NCBI RefSeq assembly: GCF_000427785.1
Contig: NZ_ATYR01000022.1
Span: 42,593 to 106,592 of the forward strand
Direction of reading: 5' to 3'
DNA: 64,000 nt
DNA from: Massilia alkalitolerans DSM 17462
GTDB lineage: Bacteria; Pseudomonadota; Gammaproteobacteria; Burkholderiales; Burkholderiaceae_D
Shown here: piece by piece, positions 9,062 to 16,895 of the stretch
Layout: each line of letters opens with the position of its first letter
How positions within the stretch are numbered: position 1 is the stretch's first letter
Program-made: the position numbers and the translations under genes
The notes under the pieces: model-generated
Databases searched by the model: none
What the model saw: only the letters and a program-made list of their open reading frames with translations
Told to the model about the DNA's origin: nothing

Positions 9062-9199
9062 GTGCGCCGCGCCAGCATCTTGATGAAACAGATATTCGAA
9101 ATATCAATGTCTGGTATCCGTATTCTAAATTGGACGTATATTTGGCGACGCAGCATAATCTCACCTGTCTCCACTATTCTCCTCCAAGAAAATAGTTTT

Positions 9200-9226
9200 A
9201 AGCCCGCCTAGAGCGGGCTTTTTTTT
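9200..9226 (+). terminator. Intrinsic terminator in gene-free stretch
   Basis: Stem AGCCCGC / GCGGGCT with a short loop, followed by eight T residues. It lies 139 bases past the SDR stop, so it may end the SDR transcript or an unannotated small RNA. Confidence 0.8.
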
Positions 9227-9447
9227 GTTCAGCGCGTCCTGCGCGATATTGTTGAGATCACGGACATCCGGAACAGTTCGGTCGTCTCGGTTCACATTTG
9301 ATCGCTGTCATAGTGTGGTCACATTCACCCCGTATACTTTGAATCACCTGCGATACACGCAACCGATATGCGTGATGGCAGCAGGTGTGCTGCACCCGGC
9401 GTGCAACACACCAACCGATTTACGTCTCTTGGCCCGATCTTGGGTTG

Positions 9448-9477
9448 TGCCCGTCAGTTCCTGACGGGCATTTTTTT
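9448..9477 (+). terminator. Second intrinsic terminator in gene-free stretch
   Basis: Perfect stem TGCCCGTCAG / CTGACGGGCA around TTC, followed by seven T residues. No open frame of the plus strand ends before it. Confidence 0.8.
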
Positions 9478-9615
9478 CTTCACATCGGCAACACCATCAT
9501 AAAAATCACCCCGCTGGGCTTGAAGCCCTGCAGGATTTCGCTATGATGAAGCTCCCGCCCTGCGTTTCCTGCTTCGCAGGGTTGCGGAGACAACACGATA
9601 ATGGGAGCTTGTCCT

Positions 9616-9930
9616 ATGAATCAACGTGTATCCGAGAACTACGCGCATCCGCCTGAAGCAAGCGCCAGCCGCCGCCACCATACCGACGGCAACCTGGTGC
9701 TGAGCGAACTGAATCCCCTTGCCGTCATCGACCAGCTCGACGGTGACAGCGCCCCGCTGAACCTGCTGACTTTCGGCAGCGTGCGCGAAATCTGTCCCAA
9801 GTGCCAGCACACCCACCTCAAGCTCGTGCTGCGGCAGAACAGCGTCCGCATGGCACACCTTTTCTGCGCCGACTGCGAAAGCTGTTTCGACGCCCACTAT
9901 ACGAACGGCGTCCCCGCGCTGACGATCTGA
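9616..9930 (+). CDS. Small zinc-ribbon-like protein of unknown function
   Basis: 104 residues. Two CxxC pairs, C60-P-K-C63 and C84-A-D-C87, with an extra C90 and nearby His residues, suggest a zinc ribbon. GGAG at 9604-9607 is correctly spaced from ATG 9616, so the upstream ATG 9601 is not used here. There is no signal peptide. It is a lone gene between two small unrelated genes. I do not recognise a named family. Confidence 0.6.
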   Translation: MNQRVSENYAHPPEASASRRHHTDGNLVLSELNPLAVIDQLDGDSAPLNLLTFGSVREICPKCQHTHLKLVLRQNSVRMAHLFCADCESCFDAHYTNGVPALTI

Positions 9931-10035
9931 AGGGGCAGCCCGCCGGGATGCCGGCGACCGGTGCGTCGAGCCGGTCGGTGCGACAGGAAAGCCAAGCGCT
10001 GTGATATCGTTCGCTTTTGCCAGCGTTTCGTCGTC

Positions 10036-10437
10036 ATGCCCGCTTTCCTGTCCTTCCTGTTGCTCGATCCCCGCCTGCGCTCCGCCCGCATCAAGACCGC
10101 CCTCGTCCTGTTCGCGGGCATCGTCGTTGCCGGATCGATCCCGGGGGCGCGCGCCGAAGTGGGCGAATTCGCGCCCGGCGTGGTGCTGCACGGCCTGACC
10201 TATGCCTTCCTGACCATGCTGTGGTTCTTCGGCAGCACCGGAAGCGGTCCCGTGCGCGCCGCCAAGGCACTACTGGCGATCGCCCTGATGGGCGCCGGCG
10301 ACGAGCTGGTGCAGAGCTTCCTGCCCTACCGCAGCGGCGACGTGCGCGACTGGATGGTCGACGTGAGCGCAGCGCTGCTGACCAGCACCCTGCTGGCGTT
10401 GATCGTGCCGCAGCACGGCAGCGTGCGCCAGCGCTGA
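10036..10437 (+). CDS. VanZ-like membrane protein
   Basis: 133 residues with three to four hydrophobic segments. The C-terminal half carries the VanZ-type signature G-D-E-L-V-Q-S-F-L-P, then R-S-G-D-V-R-D-W-M-V-D, which is conserved in VanZ/YfiM-like proteins. VanZ lowers teicoplanin binding in enterococci; most proteobacterial homologues have no assigned role. ATG 10036 gives the usual short N-terminus; a longer in-frame extension to 9961 is rich in Arg/Cys and unlikely. Confidence 0.7.
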   Translation: MPAFLSFLLLDPRLRSARIKTALVLFAGIVVAGSIPGARAEVGEFAPGVVLHGLTYAFLTMLWFFGSTGSGPVRAAKALLAIALMGAGDELVQSFLPYRSGDVRDWMVDVSAALLTSTLLALIVPQHGSVRQR

Positions 10438-10598
10438 CCTTCGGCACCGCAAAAAAATCCACCAGCCTCGTGGGCACCTTGATACAGCTCAGGCTCAACC
10501 CGAGTCAGCTGGAACGCTGACGCGCTTCCCCCCTCTCACTCCAGTGGCACGTGGCATCGTCACGCATCCGATTGAACATCCACCATAAGGAGTTGACC

Positions 10599-11240
10599 AT
10601 GAAGCAAAAACACCAGAGCATGCTCCTGGCGGGCTTGCTGGCTGTATCGCTGGGCCTGGCCGGGTGCGCCGGCATGCGCGGCGGCGGCGAGTCATCGAGC
10701 GGCACCAGCAGCAGCGGCACTACCACGGGCGGTTCGAGCGGCACCTCCGGTGCGACCGGCACCGGCGGCTCCAGCAGCTACGGCTCCGGCAGCGCCACCG
10801 ACGCCTCCGGCAATCCCACCGGCAGCAGCGGCAGCTCGAGCAGCCAGGGCACCATGGGCACCGGCACCTCGGGCAGCTCTGGCACCTCGGGCACCAGCGG
10901 CTCTTCGGGCTGGGACCAGTCCGGCAGCAGCGGCGCATCGGGCAGCACCGGATCGTCCGGCTCGTCGGCAGCGACCGGCGCCTCGGCCGCCGGCAGCGCC
11001 GCACCCAACAGCACGGTGCTCGCCATCGAAGTCGTCCCGAGCGAAAGCATGAGCTCGGGCAGCTCGGGCACGGCCGGCAGCACCGGATCGAGCGGCGCAG
11101 CCGGGGCCAGCGGCGCCAACAGCTACCGCGTCACGGTGCGCATGGACGACGGCAGCACCCAGGTCGTCAACCATGCCAGCACGCCCGACTTCCGCAGCGG
11201 CGACCGCGTGAACGTCACCAGCGGCGTCATCCAGCGCTAA
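10599..11240 (+). CDS. Gly/Ser/Thr-rich lipoprotein with SlyB-like C-terminus
   Basis: 213 residues. AAGGAG (10587-10592) precedes the ATG. A lipoprotein signal ends L-A-G-C with Cys23 as the lipid anchor. Residues ~30-170 are low-complexity Ser-Gly-Thr-Ala repeats such as G-S-S-G-T-S-G. The C-terminus (Y-R-V-T-V-R-M-D-D-G-S, then F-R-S-G-D-R-V-N-V) resembles the conserved end of SlyB/Pcp outer-membrane lipoproteins. The glycine-zipper region of that family is replaced or masked by the repeats. It probably sits in the outer membrane; role unknown. Confidence 0.7.
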   Translation: MKQKHQSMLLAGLLAVSLGLAGCAGMRGGGESSSGTSSSGTTTGGSSGTSGATGTGGSSSYGSGSATDASGNPTGSSGSSSSQGTMGTGTSGSSGTSGTSGSSGWDQSGSSGASGSTGSSGSSAATGASAAGSAAPNSTVLAIEVVPSESMSSGSSGTAGSTGSSGAAGASGANSYRVTVRMDDGSTQVVNHASTPDFRSGDRVNVTSGVIQR

Positions 11241-11303
11241 GTCGCTCCGTTCGATCGCGCTGCGGCACGGACCTGCTGCAGCGTGCCCACCGCCCCACGC
11301 CAC

Positions 11304-11334
11304 ACAAAAAACGCGCACCGTCACCGGTGCGCGT
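11304..11334 (-). terminator. Intrinsic terminator of the galactose operon
   Basis: On the minus strand ACGCGCACCG / CGGTGCGCGT is followed by six T residues. It lies 22 bases past the GH2 stop codon. Confidence 0.8.
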
Positions 11335-11355
11335 CTCTATCGCTTGCGCGTGCGC

Positions 11356-13182
11356 TTACGGCATGCCGGTTCCGCCGGGGATGCCATCGCCTTCCGCCTC
11401 GACCTCCTTGCGCTGCAGCGCCACGTTGCGGGTGGCGGCGCTGATCACCTCCAGCGGCAGCTTCGGCGTGCGGTCCGCGTTGAGCAGGCCGTTGGCTTCC
11501 TGGAAGGTGTCGGTGAACTGCGTGTAGCAGAAGCCGCTGAACATGAAGGTCTCGTTCACCACCCTCAGGAGATCGCGGTACAGCGACAGGTAGCTCTCGG
11601 CCGTGTGCGCCCGCGAATAGCCCCAGGTGGTCTTGTCCGCGTCCGGATCCTGGGTCGGATCGTAGGCGATGCCGCCGAACTCGGTCAGTACGATCGGCTG
11701 GCCGCGGTGCGGGAAGCCGTCCAGGGTCAGGATACGGCCGCCCGGACGCCGCTGGTCGAACAGGGTGCGCACCGGATCGGTGACCGCATAGCGCGCCTGC
11801 AGCTTCTCCGGGTCGCAGTCGTAGTCGTGGATGCCGAGGATGTCGGTGGCCGAGGCTTCCCAGCCGTCGTTACCGATCACCGGCCGGGTCGAGTCGAGCG
11901 TGCGGGTCAGGTGGTACAAGGCCTCGACCGCGTTGCGGTGCGCCTGGGTGAGCGTGAGGTTCGGCACGCCCCAGGACTCGTTGAACGCGACCCACACGAT
12001 GATGCAGGGGTGGCTGTAGTCGCGCTGGATCGCTTCGGTCCATTCGCTCACCATGCGGCTGATGGCGCGCGAGCTGAAGCGGTAGGCCGAGGGCATCTCT
12101 TCCCACACCAGCAGGCCCAGCTTGTCGGCCCAGTACAGGAAGCGCGGGTCCTCGATCTTCTGGTGCTTGCGCACGCCGTTGAAGCCCATCAGCTTGACCA
12201 GTTCGACGTCGCGCTTCAGGTGCTGGTCCGACGGCGCCGTCATGAAGGACTCGGGCCAGTAGCCCTGGTCGAGCACCAGGCGCAGCTGGTAGGGTCGGCC
12301 GTTGAGCATGAAGCGGTCGCGGTTGATCGAGACCGAACGCAGCGCCGTGTACGAGCGGATGCGGTCGAGCACGCGGTCGCCGCAACGCAGGGTCACTTCG
12401 GCATCCAGCAGGGTCGGTCGCTCCGGGCTCCAGAGGATCTCGTTGCGCGAGTCGTCGATGCCGGGGTCGGACAGCGCGATCTTGCGGTTCGCTTCGCCTT
12501 GCAGCAGCTTGTAGTAATCGTCCGCCAGCAGTTGCTCGCCATGCCAGATCTTGACCTCAACAAACAGTTCCTGGTGGGTGTGGCCGGTGGCGAACACCTC
12601 GCAGCCGATCTCGTAGGTCTCGAAGATCGGGGTCCAGCGCAGCGAGGCGATGTAGGTGTCCTCGACCTGCTCGACCCAGACCGTCTGCCAGATGCCGGTG
12701 GTGCGCGGATACCAGATCGAGTGCGGTTCCAGCAGCCAGTCCTGCTTGCCGCGCGGCTTGGCCAGGTCGGCCGGATCGTCTTCGACGAACACGGTCACCA
12801 CCTGCTTGCCGTCCGCATTCATGACGTCGGTGATGTCAGCCTGGAAAGGCGTATGGCCGCCCTCGTGCTCGGCCACCAGGCGGCCGTTCACCCACACCCG
12901 CGCCGCGTAGTCGACCGCGCCGAAGTGCAGGATGGTGCGCTTGTCGTTGGGCGCCAGCTCGAACTCGCGCTGGTACCAGACGGCGATATGGAAACCGGTG
13001 TCCTGAATACCGCTCAGTTCGGTCTCGACCGCGAAGGGCACGTTGATTTCATGGGTCCACTCGGCGACGTCTTCCGGTTTTGCATAGCGCAGCTCGTCGT
13101 CGAAGGTGAAGCGCCATTTTCCGTTGAGATTGATCCAGTTGTCGCGCACCAATTGGGGACGGGGATATTCAAACTGATTCAT
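11356..13182 (-). CDS. Glycoside hydrolase family 2 enzyme (beta-galactosidase/glucuronidase-like)
   Basis: 608 residues with the GH2 order: jelly-roll sugar-binding domain, immunoglobulin-like domain, TIM barrel. The acid/base is E402 in F-N-E-S-W-G and the nucleophile E501 in L-T-E-F-G-G. Size and motifs resemble beta-glucuronidase and short beta-galactosidases. No signal peptide is present, so it acts in the cytoplasm on an imported disaccharide. It is last in the galT-M24-galK-GH2 operon; its ATG overlaps the galK stop as ATGA, with AAGGA inside galK. A galactosidase role is inferred from this context. Confidence 0.85.
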   Translation of the reverse strand: MNQFEYPRPQLVRDNWINLNGKWRFTFDDELRYAKPEDVAEWTHEINVPFAVETELSGIQDTGFHIAVWYQREFELAPNDKRTILHFGAVDYAARVWVNGRLVAEHEGGHTPFQADITDVMNADGKQVVTVFVEDDPADLAKPRGKQDWLLEPHSIWYPRTTGIWQTVWVEQVEDTYIASLRWTPIFETYEIGCEVFATGHTHQELFVEVKIWHGEQLLADDYYKLLQGEANRKIALSDPGIDDSRNEILWSPERPTLLDAEVTLRCGDRVLDRIRSYTALRSVSINRDRFMLNGRPYQLRLVLDQGYWPESFMTAPSDQHLKRDVELVKLMGFNGVRKHQKIEDPRFLYWADKLGLLVWEEMPSAYRFSSRAISRMVSEWTEAIQRDYSHPCIIVWVAFNESWGVPNLTLTQAHRNAVEALYHLTRTLDSTRPVIGNDGWEASATDILGIHDYDCDPEKLQARYAVTDPVRTLFDQRRPGGRILTLDGFPHRGQPIVLTEFGGIAYDPTQDPDADKTTWGYSRAHTAESYLSLYRDLLRVVNETFMFSGFCYTQFTDTFQEANGLLNADRTPKLPLEVISAATRNVALQRKEVEAEGDGIPGGTGMP

Positions 13183-14267
13183 TGTTGTCCTTTCTGTTCA
13201 GTCGGAACCGGAATCAGGATCCGGCCCTGTCGTCCGTTCTTGTTGTAGGCCGCCAGCGCGGCGGCGGCCGCTTGCTGTGCCTGACCTGCCCGGCACAGCG
13301 CCACACAGGCGCCGCCGAAGCCGGCGCCTGTGAGGCGTGCCCCGAGCACGCCGGGCGCCGCACGCAGGTGCGCGCACAGCTCGTCCAGCTCGGGGATTGA
13401 AACTTCGTAGTCGTCGCGCAGGCTGACATGCGACGCGTTCATCAATTCGCCGAAACGCTCGGCGCTCACGCCGCCCGCCGCTTCCAGCACGCGCAGGTTT
13501 TCCTGCACCACGTGGCGGGCCCGCTCGCGCATCGGCGAGGGCAGGCTTTCGACGGACGATGGGTCGGTGACGTCGCGCAGGGCCTGCACGCCCAGCTTGC
13601 GCGAGGCTTCTTCGCACTCTGCGCGCCGTTCGTTGTACTTGCTGGCTGCGAGCTTGCGCGCCACCCCCGAGTCGACCACGATCAGCTCGGTATCGGGCGG
13701 CATCTTCACCAGGCGGTGCTCCAGCGTGCGCGCGTCGATGAACAGCATGTTCGTTTCGTCGGCCAGGCTGGACGCCATCTGGTCCATGATCCCGCAGTTC
13801 ACGTGCGCGAACTCGATCTCGGCGCGCTGGGCGATGCGGGCCAGCTTGACGTCGTCGAGCTCGAAGCCGAGCAGCGCCCGCATGGCCCGCAGGGTGGCCA
13901 CCTCGAGCGCGGCGGACGAGGACAGGCCCGAGCCGACCGGCAGGTCGGTGGTGATGTAGACGCGCAGCGGCGGTACCTCTACGCCTTGCGCCTGCACCAG
14001 CCGGATGCAGCCCTCGATGTAGCTGCCGTAGCCCTGCGGCGCGCTGCCGCCCTGCGCGAAGGTGACGGTGTTGTCGAAAGTCGGCGAATAGAAGTGAAAG
14101 TGGTCGTCGCCGCTGCGGCTCATCGCCACCACGGTACGCTGCGGGGTCGCCACCGGCAGCATGAAGCCGTCGTTGTAGTCGGTATGCTCGCCGAGCAGGT
14201 TGACGCGTCCGGGCGCCGACGCGTTCACCTCCGGCGCGCCGCCGAAGAAGGTGTCGGTGTTCGTCAT
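13179..14267 (-). CDS. galK: Galactokinase
   Basis: 362 residues of the GHMP kinase family. The galactokinase signature G-R-V-N-L-L-G-E-H-T-D-Y-N covers residues 20-32. The ATP loop P-V-G-S-G-L-S-S-S-A-A is at 110-120, the catalytic base is probably D162 in G-I-M-D-Q, and the third motif L-T-G-A-G-F-G-G lies near the C-terminus. It phosphorylates galactose to galactose-1-phosphate, the substrate of the adjacent GalT. Start 14267 overlaps the upstream M24 stop as ATGA. A longer in-frame reading upstream is an antisense-like artefact of the M24 gene. Confidence 0.95.
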   Translation of the reverse strand: MTNTDTFFGGAPEVNASAPGRVNLLGEHTDYNDGFMLPVATPQRTVVAMSRSGDDHFHFYSPTFDNTVTFAQGGSAPQGYGSYIEGCIRLVQAQGVEVPPLRVYITTDLPVGSGLSSSAALEVATLRAMRALLGFELDDVKLARIAQRAEIEFAHVNCGIMDQMASSLADETNMLFIDARTLEHRLVKMPPDTELIVVDSGVARKLAASKYNERRAECEEASRKLGVQALRDVTDPSSVESLPSPMRERARHVVQENLRVLEAAGGVSAERFGELMNASHVSLRDDYEVSIPELDELCAHLRAAPGVLGARLTGAGFGGACVALCRAGQAQQAAAAALAAYNKNGRQGRILIPVPTEQKGQQ

Positions 14268-15376
14268 GATGATGCTTGCGCCTCCAGCCAAAGGGGCCGC
14301 TTGCGGCCATGTACGTCCGCCGCCGGCCAGCCGGGGTCGAACGTTAGGTTCTCGAGCCCGTCGGGGCCGAGCAGGAAAGTGTCTTCGATTTTCACGCCCG
14401 CGAAGCTCGGGTTGAATGCGAATGCCATGCCCTCTTCCAGCAGGGTCGCGGTGGTGGGACCGGTGACGACTTCGCGCGCGCGGTAGCCGGTGATGCCGCC
14501 CTGGTGGTGCTCGCGGATCGCCGCCTCGCGGTCGGCGTGCTTGTAGGCCGCCTCGAGCGCGTGGTAGACGGCCGAGAGCGACTTGCCCGGCTCGATCGCC
14601 GCCAGGCCGGTGGCCTCGATTTCCATCAGGGCGCGCTGCTCGTCCAGCGGCGCGGAATTCACGCCTGCGAAACTGACGAAGCGGGTCAGGTTGGCGTACA
14701 GGCCGTGGCGCCGTGCGCAGAACACCAGCATGGCGCGCGCGCCCAGCGGTTCGCCGGTCGGGGTCGGATGGCGCCAGGCCGGCAGGCGCCGCTCGCCGGC
14801 CGCCAGCACCAGGGCCGGGTGGATGCCGCGCCGCCACAGCGCCTCGGCGCCCGCGCCGGCGAGCTGGAATTCGGTCCAGTCGGGCCGCGCCCGGCGCAGG
14901 ATTTCGCTCATCGCCTCGGCGGCCTCGCGGCCGAGCAGCCGGTAGCGTTCGCGCTCGCTCGGCTCCAGCACCATGCGGCGCTGGCGCAGTGCGTACGGCA
15001 GCGGCTGTTCGCCGTTCGCGGGGCGGTCGGACAGGATCGTGCGGCCGGCCGCGGCATTCTGCACGTAGCGTTCGCGCAGCTCCGGCTCGGTCCAGGGTTC
15101 GATGTGGAAGGTGAAGCCGTCGGGCAGTTCCTCGGCGCGCAGGCGCTCGGCCTCGATCGCATCGGTCAGGATGCAGGCTTCCTCTGGCGTCACCAGCACC
15201 TCGGCCACGCCGCCGTCGGTGGTCTGCAGCACGGCGCTCGAGCCGCCCGCCGTCACCCAGGCGAACCAGTCGACGCCGCGCAGGCGAATCGCCCCGGCCT
15301 GGGCCGCGGCCAGGTGGGCGCGCAACAGCGCCAGCTTGTCCGCGACCTCGGTGGCGCGCTGCCGGACCGGGGTCAT
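14264..15376 (-). CDS. M24 peptidase-fold protein lacking most metal ligands
   Basis: 370 residues with an N-terminal creatinase-like domain and a C-terminal pita-bread domain, as in Xaa-Pro aminopeptidase. Compared with AMPP, the first two Asp ligands are replaced: V-F-C-A for x-D-x-G and Y-A-N-L-T-R for x-x-D-L-T-R. The first Glu is Asn in A-F-N-P-S. Only the His region (H-H-Q-G-G) and the last Glu (K-I-E-D-T) remain. It is therefore probably not a metallopeptidase. It is sandwiched between galT and galK with ATGA overlaps on both sides, which ties its role to galactoside metabolism. Confidence 0.8.
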   Translation of the reverse strand: MTPVRQRATEVADKLALLRAHLAAAQAGAIRLRGVDWFAWVTAGGSSAVLQTTDGGVAEVLVTPEEACILTDAIEAERLRAEELPDGFTFHIEPWTEPELRERYVQNAAAGRTILSDRPANGEQPLPYALRQRRMVLEPSERERYRLLGREAAEAMSEILRRARPDWTEFQLAGAGAEALWRRGIHPALVLAAGERRLPAWRHPTPTGEPLGARAMLVFCARRHGLYANLTRFVSFAGVNSAPLDEQRALMEIEATGLAAIEPGKSLSAVYHALEAAYKHADREAAIREHHQGGITGYRAREVVTGPTTATLLEEGMAFAFNPSFAGVKIEDTFLLGPDGLENLTFDPGWPAADVHGRKRPLWLEAQASS

Positions 15377-16488
15377 GCGCGGGCCTCCGCAAGTTCACCG
15401 CTCTCATCCAGGCTGACTTCGACCTGCTGCAGCTCGTAGGCGGTGGTCTCGGGCAGCACGTCCATCGCGAACATCCCGGCCGCCAGCTCGGTGCCGGCCA
15501 GGTACTTCAGGCGCTCGCGGGTCCGGTACGGCGGGTAGAACTGCGCGTGCAGCTGGGTCTCGGGATGCGCGGCGCCGTCGGTGGGCGCCTGGTACCACGC
15601 CATCAGGTAAGGGAAAGGACGGTTCCACAGCGTGTCGAACTTCAGCAGCACGGTCTTGAGCGCGCGCGCCAGGCTTTCGCGCTGCGGCGGCGTGAGCGCG
15701 GCGAAATCCTGGCATGGCGCGGTCGGCATCACCCACACCTCGTAGGGATAGCGGGCGCAGGCCGGCACGAAGGCGATCGCGTAGTCGTCGTGGTACAGCA
15801 CGCGCTTGCCGTCCGCCGCTTCGTCGCGCGCCATGTCGCACAGCAGGCTGGCGCCGTGCTGCAGGAAGTACTCGCGCTCCTGCGCCAGCATGCGCGCCGG
15901 CACCGAAGGCACGAAGGGATAGGCATAGATCTGGCCGTGCGGATGGTGCAGGGTCACGCCGACTTCGGCGCCGCGGTTCTCGAAGGGCAGCACGTAGTGG
16001 ATGTGCGGGTGGCGGCCGATGCGCGTCGTGCGGTCGCCCCATACCGACAGCAGCAGCTCGATGCGCGACAGCGGCAGCGAGGAAAGGGAAGCCTGCGGGT
16101 CCTGCGTGAACACCACCACCTCGCAGTGACCGTTGGCGGGGGCGGTCGGCACCGTCACGCTGGGCGGCTCGTGCGACTCCAGCGCCAGCGAGGGGAAGCG
16201 GTTGTCGAACACCGCGACCTCGTAGTCGCCGGCCGGCATCTCGGTCGGGTGCTGCGGGTTGCTCATCGGCGCCAGCGGGTTGTACTGCGGCGGCGGCTGG
16301 TAGGTACGGTTCTGGCGGAAAGCGGCGTAGGTCACCCATTCGCCGCGCAGCGGGTGCCAGCGCAGGTGGGGATTGGCATGCTGGGGATCAGGGAAAGGGC
16401 TGGGCGCAGCGATACCTTCCGGGATCGGATGGTTGCTGTACAGGGTCAGGTTGCGTCCGTCCGGCTTCTTGAGATCTTTGCTGTGCAT
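15373..16488 (-). CDS. galT: Galactose-1-phosphate uridylyltransferase
   Basis: 371 residues, HIT superfamily. The uridylylated His is H184 in H-P-H-G-Q (182-186). N-terminal R-W-H-P-L-R-G-E-W-V and P-x-N-R-F-P-S-L-type motifs are present. It converts galactose-1-phosphate and UDP-glucose to UDP-galactose and glucose-1-phosphate. Start 16488 (M-H-S-K-D-L-K-K) fits the family; upstream in-frame sequence does not. It is first in the four-gene operon, and its stop overlaps the M24 start. No galE is in the operon. Confidence 0.95.
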   Translation of the reverse strand: MHSKDLKKPDGRNLTLYSNHPIPEGIAAPSPFPDPQHANPHLRWHPLRGEWVTYAAFRQNRTYQPPPQYNPLAPMSNPQHPTEMPAGDYEVAVFDNRFPSLALESHEPPSVTVPTAPANGHCEVVVFTQDPQASLSSLPLSRIELLLSVWGDRTTRIGRHPHIHYVLPFENRGAEVGVTLHHPHGQIYAYPFVPSVPARMLAQEREYFLQHGASLLCDMARDEAADGKRVLYHDDYAIAFVPACARYPYEVWVMPTAPCQDFAALTPPQRESLARALKTVLLKFDTLWNRPFPYLMAWYQAPTDGAAHPETQLHAQFYPPYRTRERLKYLAGTELAAGMFAMDVLPETTAYELQQVEVSLDESGELAEARA

Positions 16489-16895
16489 GGCATCCAAAAA
16501 ATGTCGGGCATTCGTAAAGCAAGGAGCGCGAGCCGACACCGGGTTCTCCGGTGTCCTCGCGGTCTGTAACAGTGATCCTATCATGCTGCTTTCGCCACAT
16601 TTTCCCTCTAGCACGGTGGCATTTTTCCGGCCATCAACGGCAGGGACCGCGGAGCGAAAAGCCGGCCTCGCAGCCCGCCCTGTCGCTCCGAGGGAAAGGC
16701 GCATTTACCCCGCCAGCACCACCCTCTCTTGTAAGTACAATCCTACAGAACGATTGGAATTATTTACACATTTTGGCGAGCCAGCCACCTACCAGCTCTA
16801 CATGAACACGACGGTGGACCTCATGCCGGAATCGAGCGGAAGCGGGCGAAAAAAAGCCCCGGACGGTGCCGGGGCTGGGATGTCAGCGTGCGCGC
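16489..16895. other. Region between galT operon start and dipeptidase gene
   Basis: About 400 bp without a gene. The galT promoter must lie here, read on the minus strand. An A+T-rich segment at 16725-16785 is the best candidate area. It contains TGTAAGTACA at 16730-16739, a perfect TGTA-AG-TACA dyad, extended to a loose repeat ending CCTACA at 16747, which could be an operator. The right end holds the dipeptidase terminator. Confidence 0.35.
16849..16876 (-). terminator. Intrinsic terminator of the dipeptidase gene
   Basis: On the minus strand AGCCCCGG / CCGGGGCT around a 6-nt loop, followed by seven T residues, 20 bases past the stop codon. Confidence 0.85.

Larger units (their letters stand above)
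9062..9615 (+). other. 554-bp stretch without a convincing gene; two orphan terminators
   Basis: No reading frame here looks coding. The first half is A+T-richer than its neighbours and includes a palindrome GATATT-CGA-AATATC at 9091-9105. Two strong intrinsic terminators (9200-9226 and 9448-9477) lie far from any annotated stop codon. A -10-like TATACT sits at 9333-9338, ~110 bases before the second terminator. A leader hairpin CCCTGCG/CGCAGGG occurs at 9558-9581, just before the next gene. The arrangement could encode one or two small RNAs; this is inference. Confidence 0.4.

Noticed and set aside
10664..11527. 287-residue plus-strand frame in the lipoprotein region
   Set aside because: Repeat DNA keeps several frames open; only the frame with the lipobox and ribosome-binding site is credible.
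13179..15407. 742-residue minus-strand frame fusing a front part to GalK
   Set aside because: The front part is the M24 gene read out of frame; GalK has its own start with the family N-terminus.
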